From positions 15,587,252 to 15,651,251 of the forward strand of contig NC_053490.1 in assembly GCF_905171775.1 (NCBI RefSeq): DNA of 64,000 nt, read 5' to 3'. Of this stretch, positions 10,214 through 20,880 are shown piece by piece. The notes under the pieces are model-generated. The model saw only the letters and a list, made by a program, of their open reading frames with translations. It was not told the DNA's origin and ran no database searches. Numbering within the stretch: the first letter of the stretch is position 1; each line of letters begins with the position of its first letter. Made by a program: the position numbers and the translations under genes. The stretch comes from Rana temporaria (Eukaryota > Chordata > Amphibia > Anura > Ranidae).

Positions 10214-10549
10214 CAGCGCTTTTTTTCAGGGGGAACTTGGGGGAACTCAGTTCCACCACCTCTGGTCCAGACCCTTTGGTGCCTGCTCACCACAATCACG
10301 TGTAAACACAGAAGACCGGTTTCTGTGTTGACAAGTGACAGCTCTGAACTCTGTGTGTAACCCTCCTGAACTCTGCACTCTGTATGTAATGCATTCCTGG
10401 TATTTAATGGCCCTTTAAGACCCTCCTACTGTTTGTGAAATTTGACCACACCCACTATTTGATGTGATTTGGAGGGTGTGTGTAAGGGGAGGGGTTTTGG
10501 GTGGTCATGGTTGAGTTCCAGCACCTATTGTTTGAGAAAAAAAGCCCTG
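10214..10549. mobile_element. Short hAT-type element
   Basis: Ends CAGCGCTTTTTTTC and GAAAAAAAGCCCTG are inverted repeats flanked by a perfect 8-bp duplication TATATTTT (10206-10213 and 10550-10557). An 8-bp duplication with CAG...CTG ends is diagnostic of the hAT superfamily. It is 336 bp long and has no transposase. Confidence 0.9.
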
Positions 10550-11135
10550 TATATTTTTACCAATTCCCTTTCTACATTTTCAAGGATTCTGTAGGTAGGA
10601 TATAGAGCTGCAGTCAGCTTAGCTGTTACTATTTGATATGTACAGTCGTGGCCAAAAGTTTTGAGAATGACACAAATACTAATTTTCACAAAGTCTGCTG
10701 CCTCAGTTTTTGAGATGGAAAATTGCATATACTCCAGAATGTTATGAAGAGTGATCAGACGAATTGCAATTAATTGCAAAGTTCCTCTTTGCCATGAAAA
10801 TCAACTTAATCCCATAAAAAAAAATTCCACTGCGTCTGTGAAGAAGGCTTCAGGGTGCCCAAGAAAGTCCAACAAGCGCCAGGACCAAGAGGATTCAGCT
10901 GCGGGATCGGAGTGCCACCAGTGCAGAGCTTGCTCAGGAATGGCAGCAGGCAGGTGTGAGCGCATTTGCACGCACAGTGAGGCGAAGACTTTTGGAAGAT
11001 GTCCTGGCGTCAAGAAGGGCAGCAAAGAAGCCACTTCTCTCCAAAAAAAACATCAGGGACAGATTGATCTTCTGCAGAAAATATGGTGAATGGACTGCTG
11101 AGGACTGGGGCAAAGTCATATTCTCCGATGAAGCC

Positions 11136-11848
11136 TGTAACAGAAAGACCCGGGACAAACAGAGACTTTGTAAGGATGAGGGGTACTCCTGTACCGGCGT
11201 CACCAAGGAGTCTTATGTCTAGGGTCACCTTATGTCCGATAGGGCCATAGGGTGACTGAGAAATGATATCCTAAATTACAGGACAGGGGACATTAATAAT
11301 AATTCATGGTTGCAGGATGTCTTGACATATCACAAGTTGTTGGCTTATTCAATGTGGGGACACATTCTTTTGAAAGGTGTTAATTGCATCTACTCCTAGA
11401 CATTTCATTGTCCATTGTGTAAAGGTGTTAATTCAGGTCTGCTCCTAGACCTTTCCATCGTGTGATAACACGGTTTAAAGCCTATTGATGCCCAGGTGTG
11501 ACTACCTGTCTGTCGGAGACAGAACGTCTGTCTAAAGATGTGGATTGAAGGGAACTCATTGTGTGATGGTATTTTGTGTGAATCCTATTGATAAAAGTAT
11601 GTGATTGAAGCCCCATGGTGTGAAGGGGGGGTGGAGATTTCAGTGTCCCTTTGATTACGGTCACCTGTTTGTAACTGCATAAAAAGCTGAGAAGAAACCA
11701 TTAAAGCAGTCTTCATTTTGAAACCAGAAAGCACAGAGCTGTGTCTCGTCTTATTCTGGGAAATGGGATGGATCGGGTCCTGTTCGTTGGAGTGTCGATA
11801 AGCTGTCTTGGATGGGATGGAAGGTCGTAAACGGTGGTGACCGTTACA
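11136..11848 (+). mobile_element. Solo LTR inserted in Tc1 transposon A
   Basis: It begins TGTAACAG and ends CCGTTACA, with a perfect 5-bp target duplication AAGCC at 11131-11135 and 11849-11853. A TATA-like GCATAAAAAGC lies at about 11678 and an ATTAAA signal at about 11700, in LTR order. The 713-bp unit has no internal genes, so it arose by LTR-LTR recombination. The duplication falls within the FSDEA codons of the transposase. Confidence 0.88.
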
Positions 11849-11955
11849 AAGCCTCTTTCCGATTGTTTGGGGCATCAGGAAAAAGGCTTGTCCGGAGAAG
11901 AAAAGGTGAGCGCTACCATCAGTCCTGTGTCATGCCAACAGTAAAGCATCCTGAG

Positions 11956-12385
11956 CAGGGGTCAAGTCCTGGGGAAAAAAGTGTGGGAACTCCCACCCAA
12001 GATCCACTCCCCTACCAAAAAAAAATACATGATACGCTCATATGCATAATTACTAAACTGCAAGTTCTTTCTAAATCCCGTAATAACTCGCGGCAGACCT
12101 CCGCAATGTCTCCTGGGAACAATGACAAAAGCTCCCAGGAGACATTGCGGCATCGAGGAAGTGACGGAATACCCGCACACTACCCGATGAATCCATATAC
12201 AGGAAGTGGCCAGTAACATAAAGGATTACCAAGGTTCGCCTGCCCCTGACAGTGACTCGAGCTGGGCATCGCCGCTTAGTGAAGGATTGGCTCGGGCGGC
12301 TCGGCTGCTCTAGTCCTGCAAAGGGAACTGAGTTCCTGCTGTGAAAAAAGTGCAGGAACTCCGTTCCTGCAGGACTTGAGCCCTG
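11956..12385. mobile_element. hAT-type element inserted in Tc1 transposon A
   Basis: Ends CAGGGGTCAAGTCCTGGGG and CAGGACTTGAGCCCTG are inverted repeats. The 8-bp duplication ATCCTGAG (11948-11955 and 12386-12393) is perfect. The interior contains a palindrome around TCTCCTGGGAACAATG near 12108-12145. Removing the element joins the transposase reading frame exactly. 430 bp, non-coding. Confidence 0.9.
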
Positions 12386-13043
12386 ATCCTGAGACCATTC
12401 ATGTGTGGGGTTGCTTCTCATCCAAGGGAGTGGGCTCACTCACAATTTTGCCCAAAAACACAGCCATGAACAAAGAATGGTACCAAAACACCCTCCAACA
12501 GCAACTTCTTCCAACAATCCAACAACAGTTTGGTGAAGAACGATGCATTTTCCAGCATGATGGAGCACCTCACCATAAGGCAAAAGTGATAACTAAGTGG
12601 CTCGGGGACCAAAACGTTGACATTTTGGGTCCATGGCCTGGAAACTCCCCAGATCTTAATCCCATTGAGAACTTGTGGTCAATCCTCAAGAGGCAGGTGG
12701 ACAAACAAAAACCCACAAATTCTGACAAACTCCAAGAAGTGATTATGAAAGAATGGCTTGCTATCAGTCAGGAATTGGCCCAGAAGTTGATTGAGAGCAT
12801 GCCCAGTCGAATTGCAGAGGTCCTGAAAAAAGAAGGGCCAACACTGCAAATACTGACTCTTTGCATAAATGTCATGTAATTGTCGATAAAAGCCTTTGAA
12901 ACGTATGAAGTGCGTGTAATTATATTTCACTAAATCACAGAAACAACTGAAACAAAGATCTAAAAGCAGTTTAGCAGCAAACTTTGTGAAAAATTTGTGT
13001 CATTCTCAAAACTTTTGGCCACAACTGTATTCCTAAGCACAGT

Positions 13044-13711
13044 GGGGTAGATTCAGGTAGGGGCGCGCAAAACTGCAGCGGCGTAACGTATGACATTTAC
13101 GTTACGCCGCCACAAGTTTTATGGGCAAGTGCTTGATTCACAAAGCACTTGCCTATAAAGTTGCGGCCGCGTAGCGTAAAAGGGGTCCGGCGTAAGCGCG
13201 CGTAATTCAAATGATCCCGTAGGGGGCGTGGATCATTTAAATTAGGCGCGTTCCCGCGCCGAACGTACTGCGCATGCGCCGTCCCTAAAATTTCCCGACG
13301 TGCATTGCGGTAAATGACGTCGCAAGGACGCAACATTTTCAAATCGCGACGCGGGAAAGACGTCCATACTTAACATTGGCTGCCCCTCCTAATAGCAGGA
13401 GCAGCCTTACGCCGAAAACGACGTACGCAAACGACGTAAAAAACTACCGCCGGGCGCACATACGTTCGTGAATCGGCGTAAGTATGTAATTTGCATACTC
13501 TACGCTGACATCTATGGGAACGCCACCTAGCGGCCAGCGGCAGAATGCACCCTAAGATACGACGGCGTAAGAGACTTATGCCAGTCGTATCTTAGGTTAA
13601 AGTCGGCGTATCTAGCTTTCTGAATACAGAAAGTAGATACGCCGGCGCTACTTAGCAATTACGCGGCGTATCTATGGATACGCAGGCGTAATTGCTCTCT
13701 GAATCTACCCC
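13044..13711. mobile_element. Harbinger-type MITE
   Basis: Ends GGGGTAGATTCAGG and CTGAATCTACCCC are flanked by AGT at 13041-13043 and 13712-13714. It has the same interior blocks as the other copies (CCACCTAGCGGCC near 13520, here in the opposite orientation). It begins only about 15 bp past the right end of Tc1 transposon A. Confidence 0.85.
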
Positions 13712-13943
13712 AGTGTTATTTCCTCTGCCAGATTATATTGAGCATGCTATCTCAGGTGTTGCTTGAGGAAAAATCGTTTGTGTTACCACCTGTGTTACAC
13801 TTTTTACTGCATGGCTTTTTATTCTAGACTCAGGCCGTAGGAGGATATGTGTAAACCCTTTGTAGCTTTCCTGGGATTAGACCTAAGAATATGATAGCTG
13901 CAGAAGTCTTCCCTTCTGAAAAGCTCTTAAAGATACTAACTTA

Positions 13944-14675
13944 CCGTGTTTCCCCGATAGTAAGACTGGGTCTTATATTAATTTTGTCCACAAAAAACAC
14001 ACTAGGGCTTACTTTCGGGGTAGGGCTTATTTATTTACGGAATGTACACATTTTACAAAGATTCTGTGTCCCCCTGTCACCCCCCCCCAACTGTCAGGTC
14101 AGGAGTCATTACGGTATTTTGAGAAAGACATCTTGGCACTGTATAAGGTGCAGTACCATAGAAAATACCTTTCACCGTAGGGTATACAGCTCCCTGGTGT
14201 ACCGGTATTCACCTGCTCTTCTTTTGTCATCCAGGAGGAGAGAGTGAGAGAGAAGAGATCCCGCTGACGTCAGCGTGCTACGCGGGATCGGGCTGAAGAC
14301 ATCAGGCGGGAGGAGAGAAGGAGAGAGAAGAGCCGAGGTCACCTGCCATCGGCTCGCTCCGTGCAGTAATAAGGGACGGGCTGAAGATGTCAGGGGGGAG
14401 GAGAGGAGGAACGAGAAGAGCCGGCTCACTGCTTACAGTAAAGAGGGACGGGATGCAGATGAGGCGAGAAGAGGATGGATTAGCAGTGGCTTTAAACATA
14501 ACGGTACCATATTTTTTAACGGAAACACTGCAGCAATGTATAGGTTTGAAAAAAATAGATTTTTAATGAACTTTGACTAGGGCTTACTTTCGGGGTAGGG
14601 CTTATATTGCAGCCCGCCCCGATAATCACGCTAGGGCTTACTTTCAGAGTATGGCTTACTTACGGGGAAACACGG
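13944..14675. mobile_element. TA-flanked element with CCGTGTTTCCCC termini
   Basis: Ends CCGTGTTTCCCCGATAGTAA and GGGGAAACACGG are flanked by TA at 13942-13943 and 14676-14677. The sequence GGGCTTACTTTCGGGGTAGG occurs near both ends. The interior (14230-14470) is a tandem-like block of GGAGAGAAGAG and ACATCAGG repeats. Elements with these ends are widespread in vertebrates; the TA duplication suggests the Tc1/mariner group. No ORF of note. Confidence 0.75.
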
Positions 14676-14774
14676 TACTAAAGTCAGAGTATTTGGCCTT
14701 GAAAAAGCAGTTGTGGCTTCCCCCCTATTGGAAAAATGTGGTAAGTAATTGGCTGAGATAAACGATCCAATAAT

Positions 14775-14955
14775 TGGAACCTCTTCAGCTCTCCTTTCTT
14801 GGAAGTATTGGATCAAGATACTACAAGAACCTTCTCAGCTCTCCTACATTAGAAGTCTATGATCAAGATACCACACGAAGCTTCACAGCTCCCCTTCCTT
14901 AGAAGTCTGTGATAGAAATACCACAAGAATGTTCTCTGCTTTCCTTTAAATGGGT
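14775..14955. repeat. Diverged ~57-bp minisatellite, left part
   Basis: Three to four diverged copies of a unit containing ACCTTCTCAGCTCTCC then TTAGAAGTCTATGATCAAGATACC. Similar units reappear at 17566-17790. The two parts are separated by family B, a TA-flanked element and a hAT, so this was one array before those insertions. Confidence 0.7.
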
Positions 14956-15075
14956 AGAACCATTGAACCAGACCTCCCTCGTATAGCACCATCCCTTTTT
15001 CAATTTCAAGTACTATAGTAATATTTCTCCACTACCTCACCAACTGGAGGTAGAGAAAGTGAATTGGAACTTTAA

Positions 15076-16079
15076 CCACTTTCTGACCGCCGCATGTATA
15101 TGTACGTCCACAGAATGGCACGTACAGGCAAATGGGCGTACATGTACGTCCTTGCCTTCTAGCGGGTGGGGGGGTCCAATCGGGACCCCCCCCCCCCCCC
15201 GTTACATGCGGCGGTTGGATTCCCGCTGGGAGCGATCCGGGACGACGGCGCGGCTATTCGTTTATAGCCGCTCCGTCGCGATCGCTCCCCGGAGCTGAAG
15301 AACGGGGAGAGCCGTATGTAAACACGGCTTCCCCGTGCTTCACTGTGGCGGCGCATCGATCGAGTGATCCCCTTTATAGGGATACTCGATCGATGACGTC
15401 AGTCCTACAGCCACACCCCCCTACAGTTGTAAACACACACTAAGTGAACCCTAACTCCTACAGCGCCCCCTGTGGTTAACTCCCAAACTGCAACTGTCAT
15501 TTTCACAATAAACAATGCAATTTAAATGCATTTTTTGCTGTGAAAATTACAATGGTCCCAAAAATGTGTCAAAATTGTCCGAAGTGTCCGCCATAATGCC
15601 GCAGTCATGAAAAAAATCGCTGATCGCCGCCAATAGTAGTAAAAAAAAAAGAATTAATAAAAATGCAATAAAACTATCCCCTATTTTGTAAACGCTATAA
15701 ATTTTGCGCAAACCAATCGATAAACGCCTATTGCGATTTTTTTTACCAAAAATAGGTAGAAGAATATGTATCGGCCTAAACTGAGGAAAAAAAAAAATGT
15801 ATATATGTTTTTGGGGGATATTTATTATAGCAAAAAGTAAAAAATATTGAATTTTTTTCAAAATTGTCGCTCTATTTTTGTTTATAGCGCAAAAAATAAA
15901 AACCGCAGAGGTGATCAAATACCACCAAAAGAAATCTCTATTTGTGGGGAAAAAAGGACGCCAATTTTGTTTGGGAGCCACGTCGCACGACCGCGCACTT
16001 GTCTGTTAAAGCGACGCAGTGCCGAATCGCAAAACCTGGCCTGGGCATTTAGCTGCCTAAAGGTCCGGGGCTTAAGTGG
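15076..16079 (-). mobile_element. Family B TTAA element, copy 2 (near full length, minus)
   Basis: TTAA lies at 15072-15075 and 16080-16083. It is the reverse complement of the copy at 6915-7913 over nearly the whole length, ending GGTCCGGGGCTTAAGTGG. The GC-rich end has a C-run at 15186-15200 and CGGGGAGAGCCGTATGTAAA. The 144-residue ORF on the minus strand (15547-15981) has no recognisable domain and recurs in other copies only because the DNA is conserved. Confidence 0.85.
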
Positions 16080-16118
16080 TTAAAGAGAACATATACCATA
16101 TAACAACTTTATTACATA

Positions 16119-16635
16119 CCGTATTTATCGGCGTATAACACTTTAAGAGGGACGTTTCAGGAAGAAAAGTAACATTTTAAATAAGGAATCAAAATAAAAG
16201 TCAGTGGCAATATGCAGCCCCACAAGTGCCATTGATGCAACCTCACCAGTCCACATCAATGCAGCCTTTACACGTGCCATCAATGCAGCAGCCTCACCAT
16301 TGCCTTTAATGGCGTAGCCTCAACATTGCCATCCATGCAGCCTGATTGATGCCCATCTGCAGCCTTGCAGGGGACAGGGAGAGGGGCAGGACAAGCACCG
16401 ACAGATTACATACAGTGAGAATCTCCTATGATAGACAAAACAGTGGACCAATGGCGGCCCAGGAGACGGGACTTCCTATTACAGAGGCCGCCAAGTAAAC
16501 AGGAGATTCTCACTGTATGTGATCTGACGGCCCTCCCTATCCCCTCCGAGGCAGCTAAAATTGAAGTATTGGCGTATAACACGCACACGCTATTCTCAGG
16601 GTGAAAAAGTGTGTGTTATACGCCAATAAATACAG
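16119..16635. mobile_element. CCGTATTTATCGGCG-terminated element (family F)
   Basis: Ends CCGTATTTATCGGCGTATAA and TTATACGCCAATAAATACAG are inverted repeats flanked by TA. The interior holds degenerate GCAGCC-TCACCA-TGCCAT repeats (16200-16350) and a palindromic part around AGGAGATTCTCACTG. Related fragments are at 25803-26230 and 62590-62733. No coding region. Confidence 0.7.
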
Positions 16636-16750
16636 TAGTTAAAATCTTGTTAAAGATGCTAAATAAAAAACAAAAATCACCATAATAAGTTTAGTATAAT
16701 GGACACATATTTGCAGTTCCAAGATGGTGTAATATATCATCAATTTACAC

Positions 16751-17565
16751 CAGGGCTCGACAAATCCCGGTCGCCATGGCGACTAGAAATAGTGTCCTGG
16801 CGACTTGGCTTGGAAGGTGGGCAAAAAACAAAAACATTTTTTGTGAGCTGGCGCCATCTGGTGGTGAGCCATTGGTATTACAAGTCATTACCACCAGATG
16901 TGTGAGCTGGTGCCATCTGGTGGTGGCCGTTGGTATTACAAGTTAAGCATTGCAAGTTAAACAGCAATTCTAATGTAATTTTTTACTATTTTTCACTATT
17001 TTCACTGCCATCTTCTTTCCTCTATTTAGAACCCCCAAACATATATATTTTTTATCCTAACACCCTAGAGAATAAAATGGCGATCGTTGCAATACTTTCT
17101 GTCACGCCGTATTTGCGCGGCGGTCTTACAAGCACACTTTTTTGGGAAAAAAATACACTTTTTTTATAATAAGACAACAGTAAAGTTATCCTCATTTTTT
17201 TTTATATTATGAAAGATAATGTTACGCCGAGTAAATTCATACCCAACATGTCACGCTTCAAAATTGCGTCCGCTCGTGGAATGCCGACAAACTTTTACCC
17301 TTTAAAATCTTCATAGGCGACGTTTAAAAAAATCTACAGGTTGCATGTTTTGAGTTACAGAGGAGGTCTAGGGCTAGAATTATTGCTCTCGCTCTAATGA
17401 TCACGGCGATACCTCACATGTGTGGTTTGAATACCGTTTACATATGCGGGCGCTGCTCACGTATGTGTTCGCTTCTGTACGCGAGCTCGTCGGGAGGGGG
17501 CGCGTTTTCTGGCTCCCAACTTTTTTAGCTGGCTCCTAGATTCCAAGCAAATTTGTCAAACCCTG
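16751..17565. mobile_element. hAT-type element
   Basis: Ends CAGGGCTCGACAAATCCC and TTTGTCAAACCCTG are flanked by a perfect 8-bp duplication ATTTACAC (16743-16750 and 17566-17573). The interior (17040-17500) is unlike the other elements here and has ACATGTGTGGTTTGAATACC and poly-T runs, but no transposase ORF. It split the minisatellite whose parts remain at 14775 and 17566. Confidence 0.9.
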
Positions 17566-17790
17566 ATTTACACCAAGATACTACATGAACCTTCTTACGC
17601 TCCTTCCTTGGAAGTCTATGATCAAGGTACCACAGGATCCTTCTCCGCTCTACTGCCTAAGAAGTCTCTGGTGGATATACCACAAGAATCTTTCCAGCTC
17701 TTCTGCTATAGAAGTCAATGTTCAGGATACCACTAGAACTTTCCCAGCTATCTTGTCTTAAAAAAAATATGATCATGTACCACAAAAAGG
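17566..17790. repeat. Diverged ~57-bp minisatellite, right part
   Basis: About four units containing CTTGGAAGTCTATGATCAAG and ACCACA-GAACCTTCT-CAGCTC. It continues the array at 14775-14955. Copies differ by 15-25 percent by eye, so the array is old. Confidence 0.7.
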
Positions 17791-17855
17791 CAACCATTTA
17801 GCAGAGCATGTGGATCAGACAGACATTCAAAGTGATAAAAAGTAAGGCCTTAGAC

Positions 17856-18765
17856 CAGGGGTGGCAAACTCAAATTCATCGGGGGCCGCATTAGCAGTAT
17901 GGTTGCCCTCAAAGGGCCAATTGTATCTATAAGACTATGTGTCCGCTATTTATTATGGGATGGAATGAGATGAGATGGGGTATGGTGGGGTGGGGTGGGA
18001 TAGGATGGGATGGGCTACCTGACATGCATGGACCTACCTGACATACACAATGACTTCACCTACCTGACATACATGGACCTACCTGACATACATAGACTTC
18101 ACCTACCTGACATACTGACCTCACCTACCTGACATACATGGACCTACCTGACATACATGGACCTACCTGACATACACTGACTTCACCTTCCTGACATACA
18201 TGGACCTACCTGACATACATAGACTTCACCTACCTGACATACTGACCTCACCTACCTGACATACATGGACCTACCTGACATACATGGACCTACCTGACAT
18301 ACATATACCTACCTGACATACACTGACCTCACCTACCTGACATACACTGACTTCACCTACCTGACATGCAGCCAGCCAGCCAGCCAGAAAGGAGAGCAGA
18401 GAACCCCGCCCGAGCCAGGATCTTTGCAGTGCATGGTATGGACTGGAGGAGGCTTGTAATTGCCGCCTTGTGGAGTCTGCGGCGCCTATGATGGACGTCA
18501 CACGTCCCGCGGTCCGGGGATTGGATCTCCGGGACGTCAATCATAGGAACTGCAGGCTCCAGAAGGTGGGACCTAGGCAGCCGATGCCGCCGGGTGTACC
18601 AAGATGGCCGACCACTCCGGCGCTAGGCCGAAGCCACGGCCTTTCCTAAGGCCGAGGCAGCGGTGCGCTCCGCGGATCGACCCGTTCGGATCACGGATGC
18701 GCGGGCCACATGGCAAGGTCTGGCGGGCCGGATTCGGCCTGCGGGCCTTGTGTTTGCCACCCCTG
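17856..18765. mobile_element. hAT-type element with internal minisatellite
   Basis: Ends CAGGGGTGGCAAACTC and GTTTGCCACCCCTG are flanked by CCTTAGAC and CCTTAGAG (17848-17855 and 18766-18773), an 8-bp duplication with one change. CAGGGGTGGCAAACTCAA-type ends with a GGGCCGCATTAG block are typical of a widespread vertebrate hAT group. It carries the ACCTACCTGACATACATGG array. 910 bp, no transposase. Confidence 0.88.
18010..18370. repeat. Minisatellite of CTACCTGACATACATGGA units
   Basis: About 18 units of 17-25 bp with the constant core ACCTACCTGACATAC and variable spacers (ATGG, TGACTTC, ATAGACTTC). A longer-order repeat is visible: 18045-18160 is near-identical to 18160-18280. The array lies inside the hAT at 17856-18765. 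Confidence 0.88.
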
Positions 18766-18773
18766 CCTTAGAG

Positions 18774-19094
18774 GATTTGAGCTTAGTATGGTGATTAAGA
18801 CAAACTGCATTTTAAGGCCATCCTGATTCACCCCTCACCCTTCTTCCCATATTTTTGCTACCTCTTAATAAATTAGTATAACATTTATCTAAAGCCAAAG
18901 CTTTTTTTATATTTTGGATGGTGTGGTGAGAGGTTAGAACCTTTTTGTTGTCGGTTTCCCTTCTGGGGAGATTCACTCTTTCTATTTAGCCTTGTGACCA
19001 TTGTTACTCGGGACTGAAAGTGGTGGGAAAAAAAAAAAAACACGAGTTGTCATTAGAGCAGGAATAGAGGAGAAATCTTTCAATGAGGAAACTT
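18774..19094. other. Unassigned DNA
   Basis: Mostly AT-rich, unique-looking sequence with a poly-A run at 19028-19040. No gene or known repeat is recognised. Confidence 0.3.
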
Positions 19095-19815
19095 ATACCG
19101 CGTACACAGGAGCGGAAATTTCCGACAAGAAAAGTTCGTTGTGAGCTATTGATCGGAAATTCCGACTGTGTGAAGGCTCCATCTGACTTTTTCTGTCGGA
19201 ATTTCCCACAACAAAAATTTGAGAGCTGGTTCTCAATTTTTTCCGACAGGAAAAGTTATTGTTGGAAATTCCGATCGTCTGTATGCAATTCCCACACCCA
19301 AAAAAACCCTGCATGCTAGGAATCAATTTGACACATTCTCGCAATCATTGAAATTCATTTTTCTCGGCTCGTAGTGTTGTACGTCACCGCGTTCTTGACA
19401 GTCGTAATTTTGTGTGACCGTGTGTATGCAACGCAAGTTTGAGCCAACATTCCGTCGGAAAAAAAAACCAGACGCATTTCCGATCGTGTGTACGCGCAGG
19501 AGCGGACTGACAACTCATGGGGCCCCCGGGCAATAGAAGATTATGGGGCCCCCCGGGCTTACAGATGGCCACCACGCCAGGAGGCAGTGCATAGGCAGGG
19601 CAGCTAAAATCGCGGGATTTTCACATCAAAAGCATGTCGGTTTCGGACATATCAAGGACAGGTGTAAAAAAAAACATAGATTTTTACATACTGTCCCTGG
19701 TTTTACTGAGCCTGGCAACCCTGATGGGGCCCCCTAGTGGAATGGGGCCCTCGGGCAGTGCCCCAATGACTCAATGGTCAGTCCGCCCCTGTGTACGCGG
19801 CATTATTCTGGTGGC
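19095..19815. mobile_element. TCCGACAACAA foldback element (family E), split by a hAT
   Basis: The outer ends read CCGCGTACACAGGAGCGG and TGTGTACGCGGCATT. The interior repeats GGAAATTCCGAC and its complement, TTTCTCGGCTCGTAGTGTTG and TGTGTGTATGCAA. The part right of the nested hAT (19792-19815) completes the terminus. Related copies are at 28095-28448, 46490-46765 and 57660-57765. Confidence 0.65.
19497..19791. mobile_element. Short hAT nested in family E
   Basis: Ends CAGGAGCGGACTGAC and GTCAGTCCGCCCCTG are flanked by a perfect 8-bp duplication TGTACGCG (19489-19496 and 19792-19799). It contains GGGGCCCCC blocks in both halves. 295 bp, non-coding. Confidence 0.9.
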
Positions 19816-19839
19816 AACTGTCTGATAGAACATTTCTCT

Positions 19840-20557
19840 GGGCCATATTCTCAGAAGAGTTACGACGGAGTATCTCAGGATACTCCGTTGTATCTATTTT
19901 TTGACCCGCGTATCTATGCAAGTGATTCCTAGAATAATTTTCGCATAGATACGCTGAAGATCCGACATGTGTAAGTCACTTACACTGTCGGATCTTAAAT
20001 GTAATTCGCCGCCGGCCGCTAGGTGGCGTTTACGTTCAGGTCTCATTTGTTTATGCAAATGAGCCTGATACGTCGATTCCCGAACGAAATTGCGTCGCGT
20101 AACCGTCGCTTACGTCGTTTGCGTAAGCGTAAACTTACCCCTGCTATATGAGGGGTAAGTTTACGCAAGTCCGCCGTATCCATGTTAAGTATGGCGTCGG
20201 GTCCGCGTCGTCTTTTCCCGTCGGGTACGTCGTTTTCCTAAGTCGTTCTTGAATACGAATTTACGTCAATGACGCACACGTCGGCGTCATTGACGCTTTC
20301 CGCCGAGAACTGGAGCATGCGCACTGGGCTATTTTTAGCCCGGCGCATGCGCAGTTCGATCGAAGCGGGGGCGCACTTAATTTAAATAGAAGCCGCCCCC
20401 TTTGAAATACGCGGGGATACGCCGGGCCTTTTGCACTACGCCTCCGCAAACTACGGAGCAAGTGCTTGAGGAATACGGCACTTGCTCCAGTAAGTTGCGG
20501 CAGCGTAGTGTAAATTCCTTACGCTACGGCCGCCGCAAATGTAGGAGAATATGGCCC
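19840..20557. mobile_element. Harbinger-type MITE
   Basis: Ends GGGCCATATTCTC and GAGAATATGGCCC are flanked by TCT at 19837-19839 and 20558-20560. The interior matches the copy at 5776-6481 closely (GCTAGGTGGCGTTTACGTTC, then the 40-bp hairpin around CCCCTGCTATATGAGGGG). 718 bp. Confidence 0.85.
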
Positions 20558-20876
20558 TCTCACTTTAGAGACAATTCTTTTCACTTCCTGTTGTGTCTAT
20601 AAGACAGAAAATGAAAGGAAATCTCCCAAGTGGAGCACCAGGAAGATACAAAAAAAACAAACTGTCCACTCCCTACTCTATCCAATATGAATGAAATGAT
20701 TACATATGCTTTACAAATTGACTGGTACCTATTTTTGTTGGACAAGCTGGAGAAAAAAACACACCCAGGACTGAATGTGCCTGCGTCTTTATCACGTATG
20801 TGTACTTGGGATATTAGTAATGCGGCTTATTTGTTTAGCTGAAGGTTAATATTTTTTTTAAAAGCTGCACTGATAG
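20558..20876. other. Unassigned DNA left of the LTR
   Basis: An ORF of 70 codons at 20630-20842 has no domain I recognise and no splice context. No known repeat is seen. Confidence 0.3.
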
Positions 20877-20880
20877 CAAT

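Larger units (their letters stand above)
10843..12879 (+). pseudogene. Tc1-family transposase pseudogene (three pieces)
   Basis: Tc1 transposases bind the terminal repeats with paired HTH domains and cut with a DDE nuclease. Piece 1 (about 10843-11135) holds the linker and the first catalytic Asp in KVIFSDEA; the N-terminal HTH region is shortened and frame-shifted. Piece 2 (11854-11955) continues to MPTVKHPE. Piece 3 (12386-12879) begins with the duplicated target, then IHVWGCFSSKG, the second Asp in IFQHDGAPHHKAK and the Glu in SPDLNPIENLW, and ends at a TAA. I count 35 residues between the second Asp and the Glu, one more than the usual 34. The solo LTR and hAT abolish function. Confidence 0.88.
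10643..13027 (+). mobile_element. Tc1-type transposon A with two nested insertions
   Basis: Terminal repeats CAGTCGTGGCCAAAAGTTTT and its near-complement at 12997-13027 are flanked by TA at 10641-10642 and 13028-13029. The body encodes a broken Tc1 transposase on the plus strand. A solo LTR (11136-11848) and a hAT (11956-12385) sit inside the transposase gene. Without them the element would be about 1.23 kb, somewhat short for a Tc1 element, in line with loss of N-terminal coding sequence. Confidence 0.9.

Noticed and set aside
15547..15981. 144-codon minus-strand ORF in family B
   Set aside because: Similar shorter frames recur in other family B copies at 7282, 29788 and 53390, but with shifts and stops. 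It has no domain and is A/T-driven.
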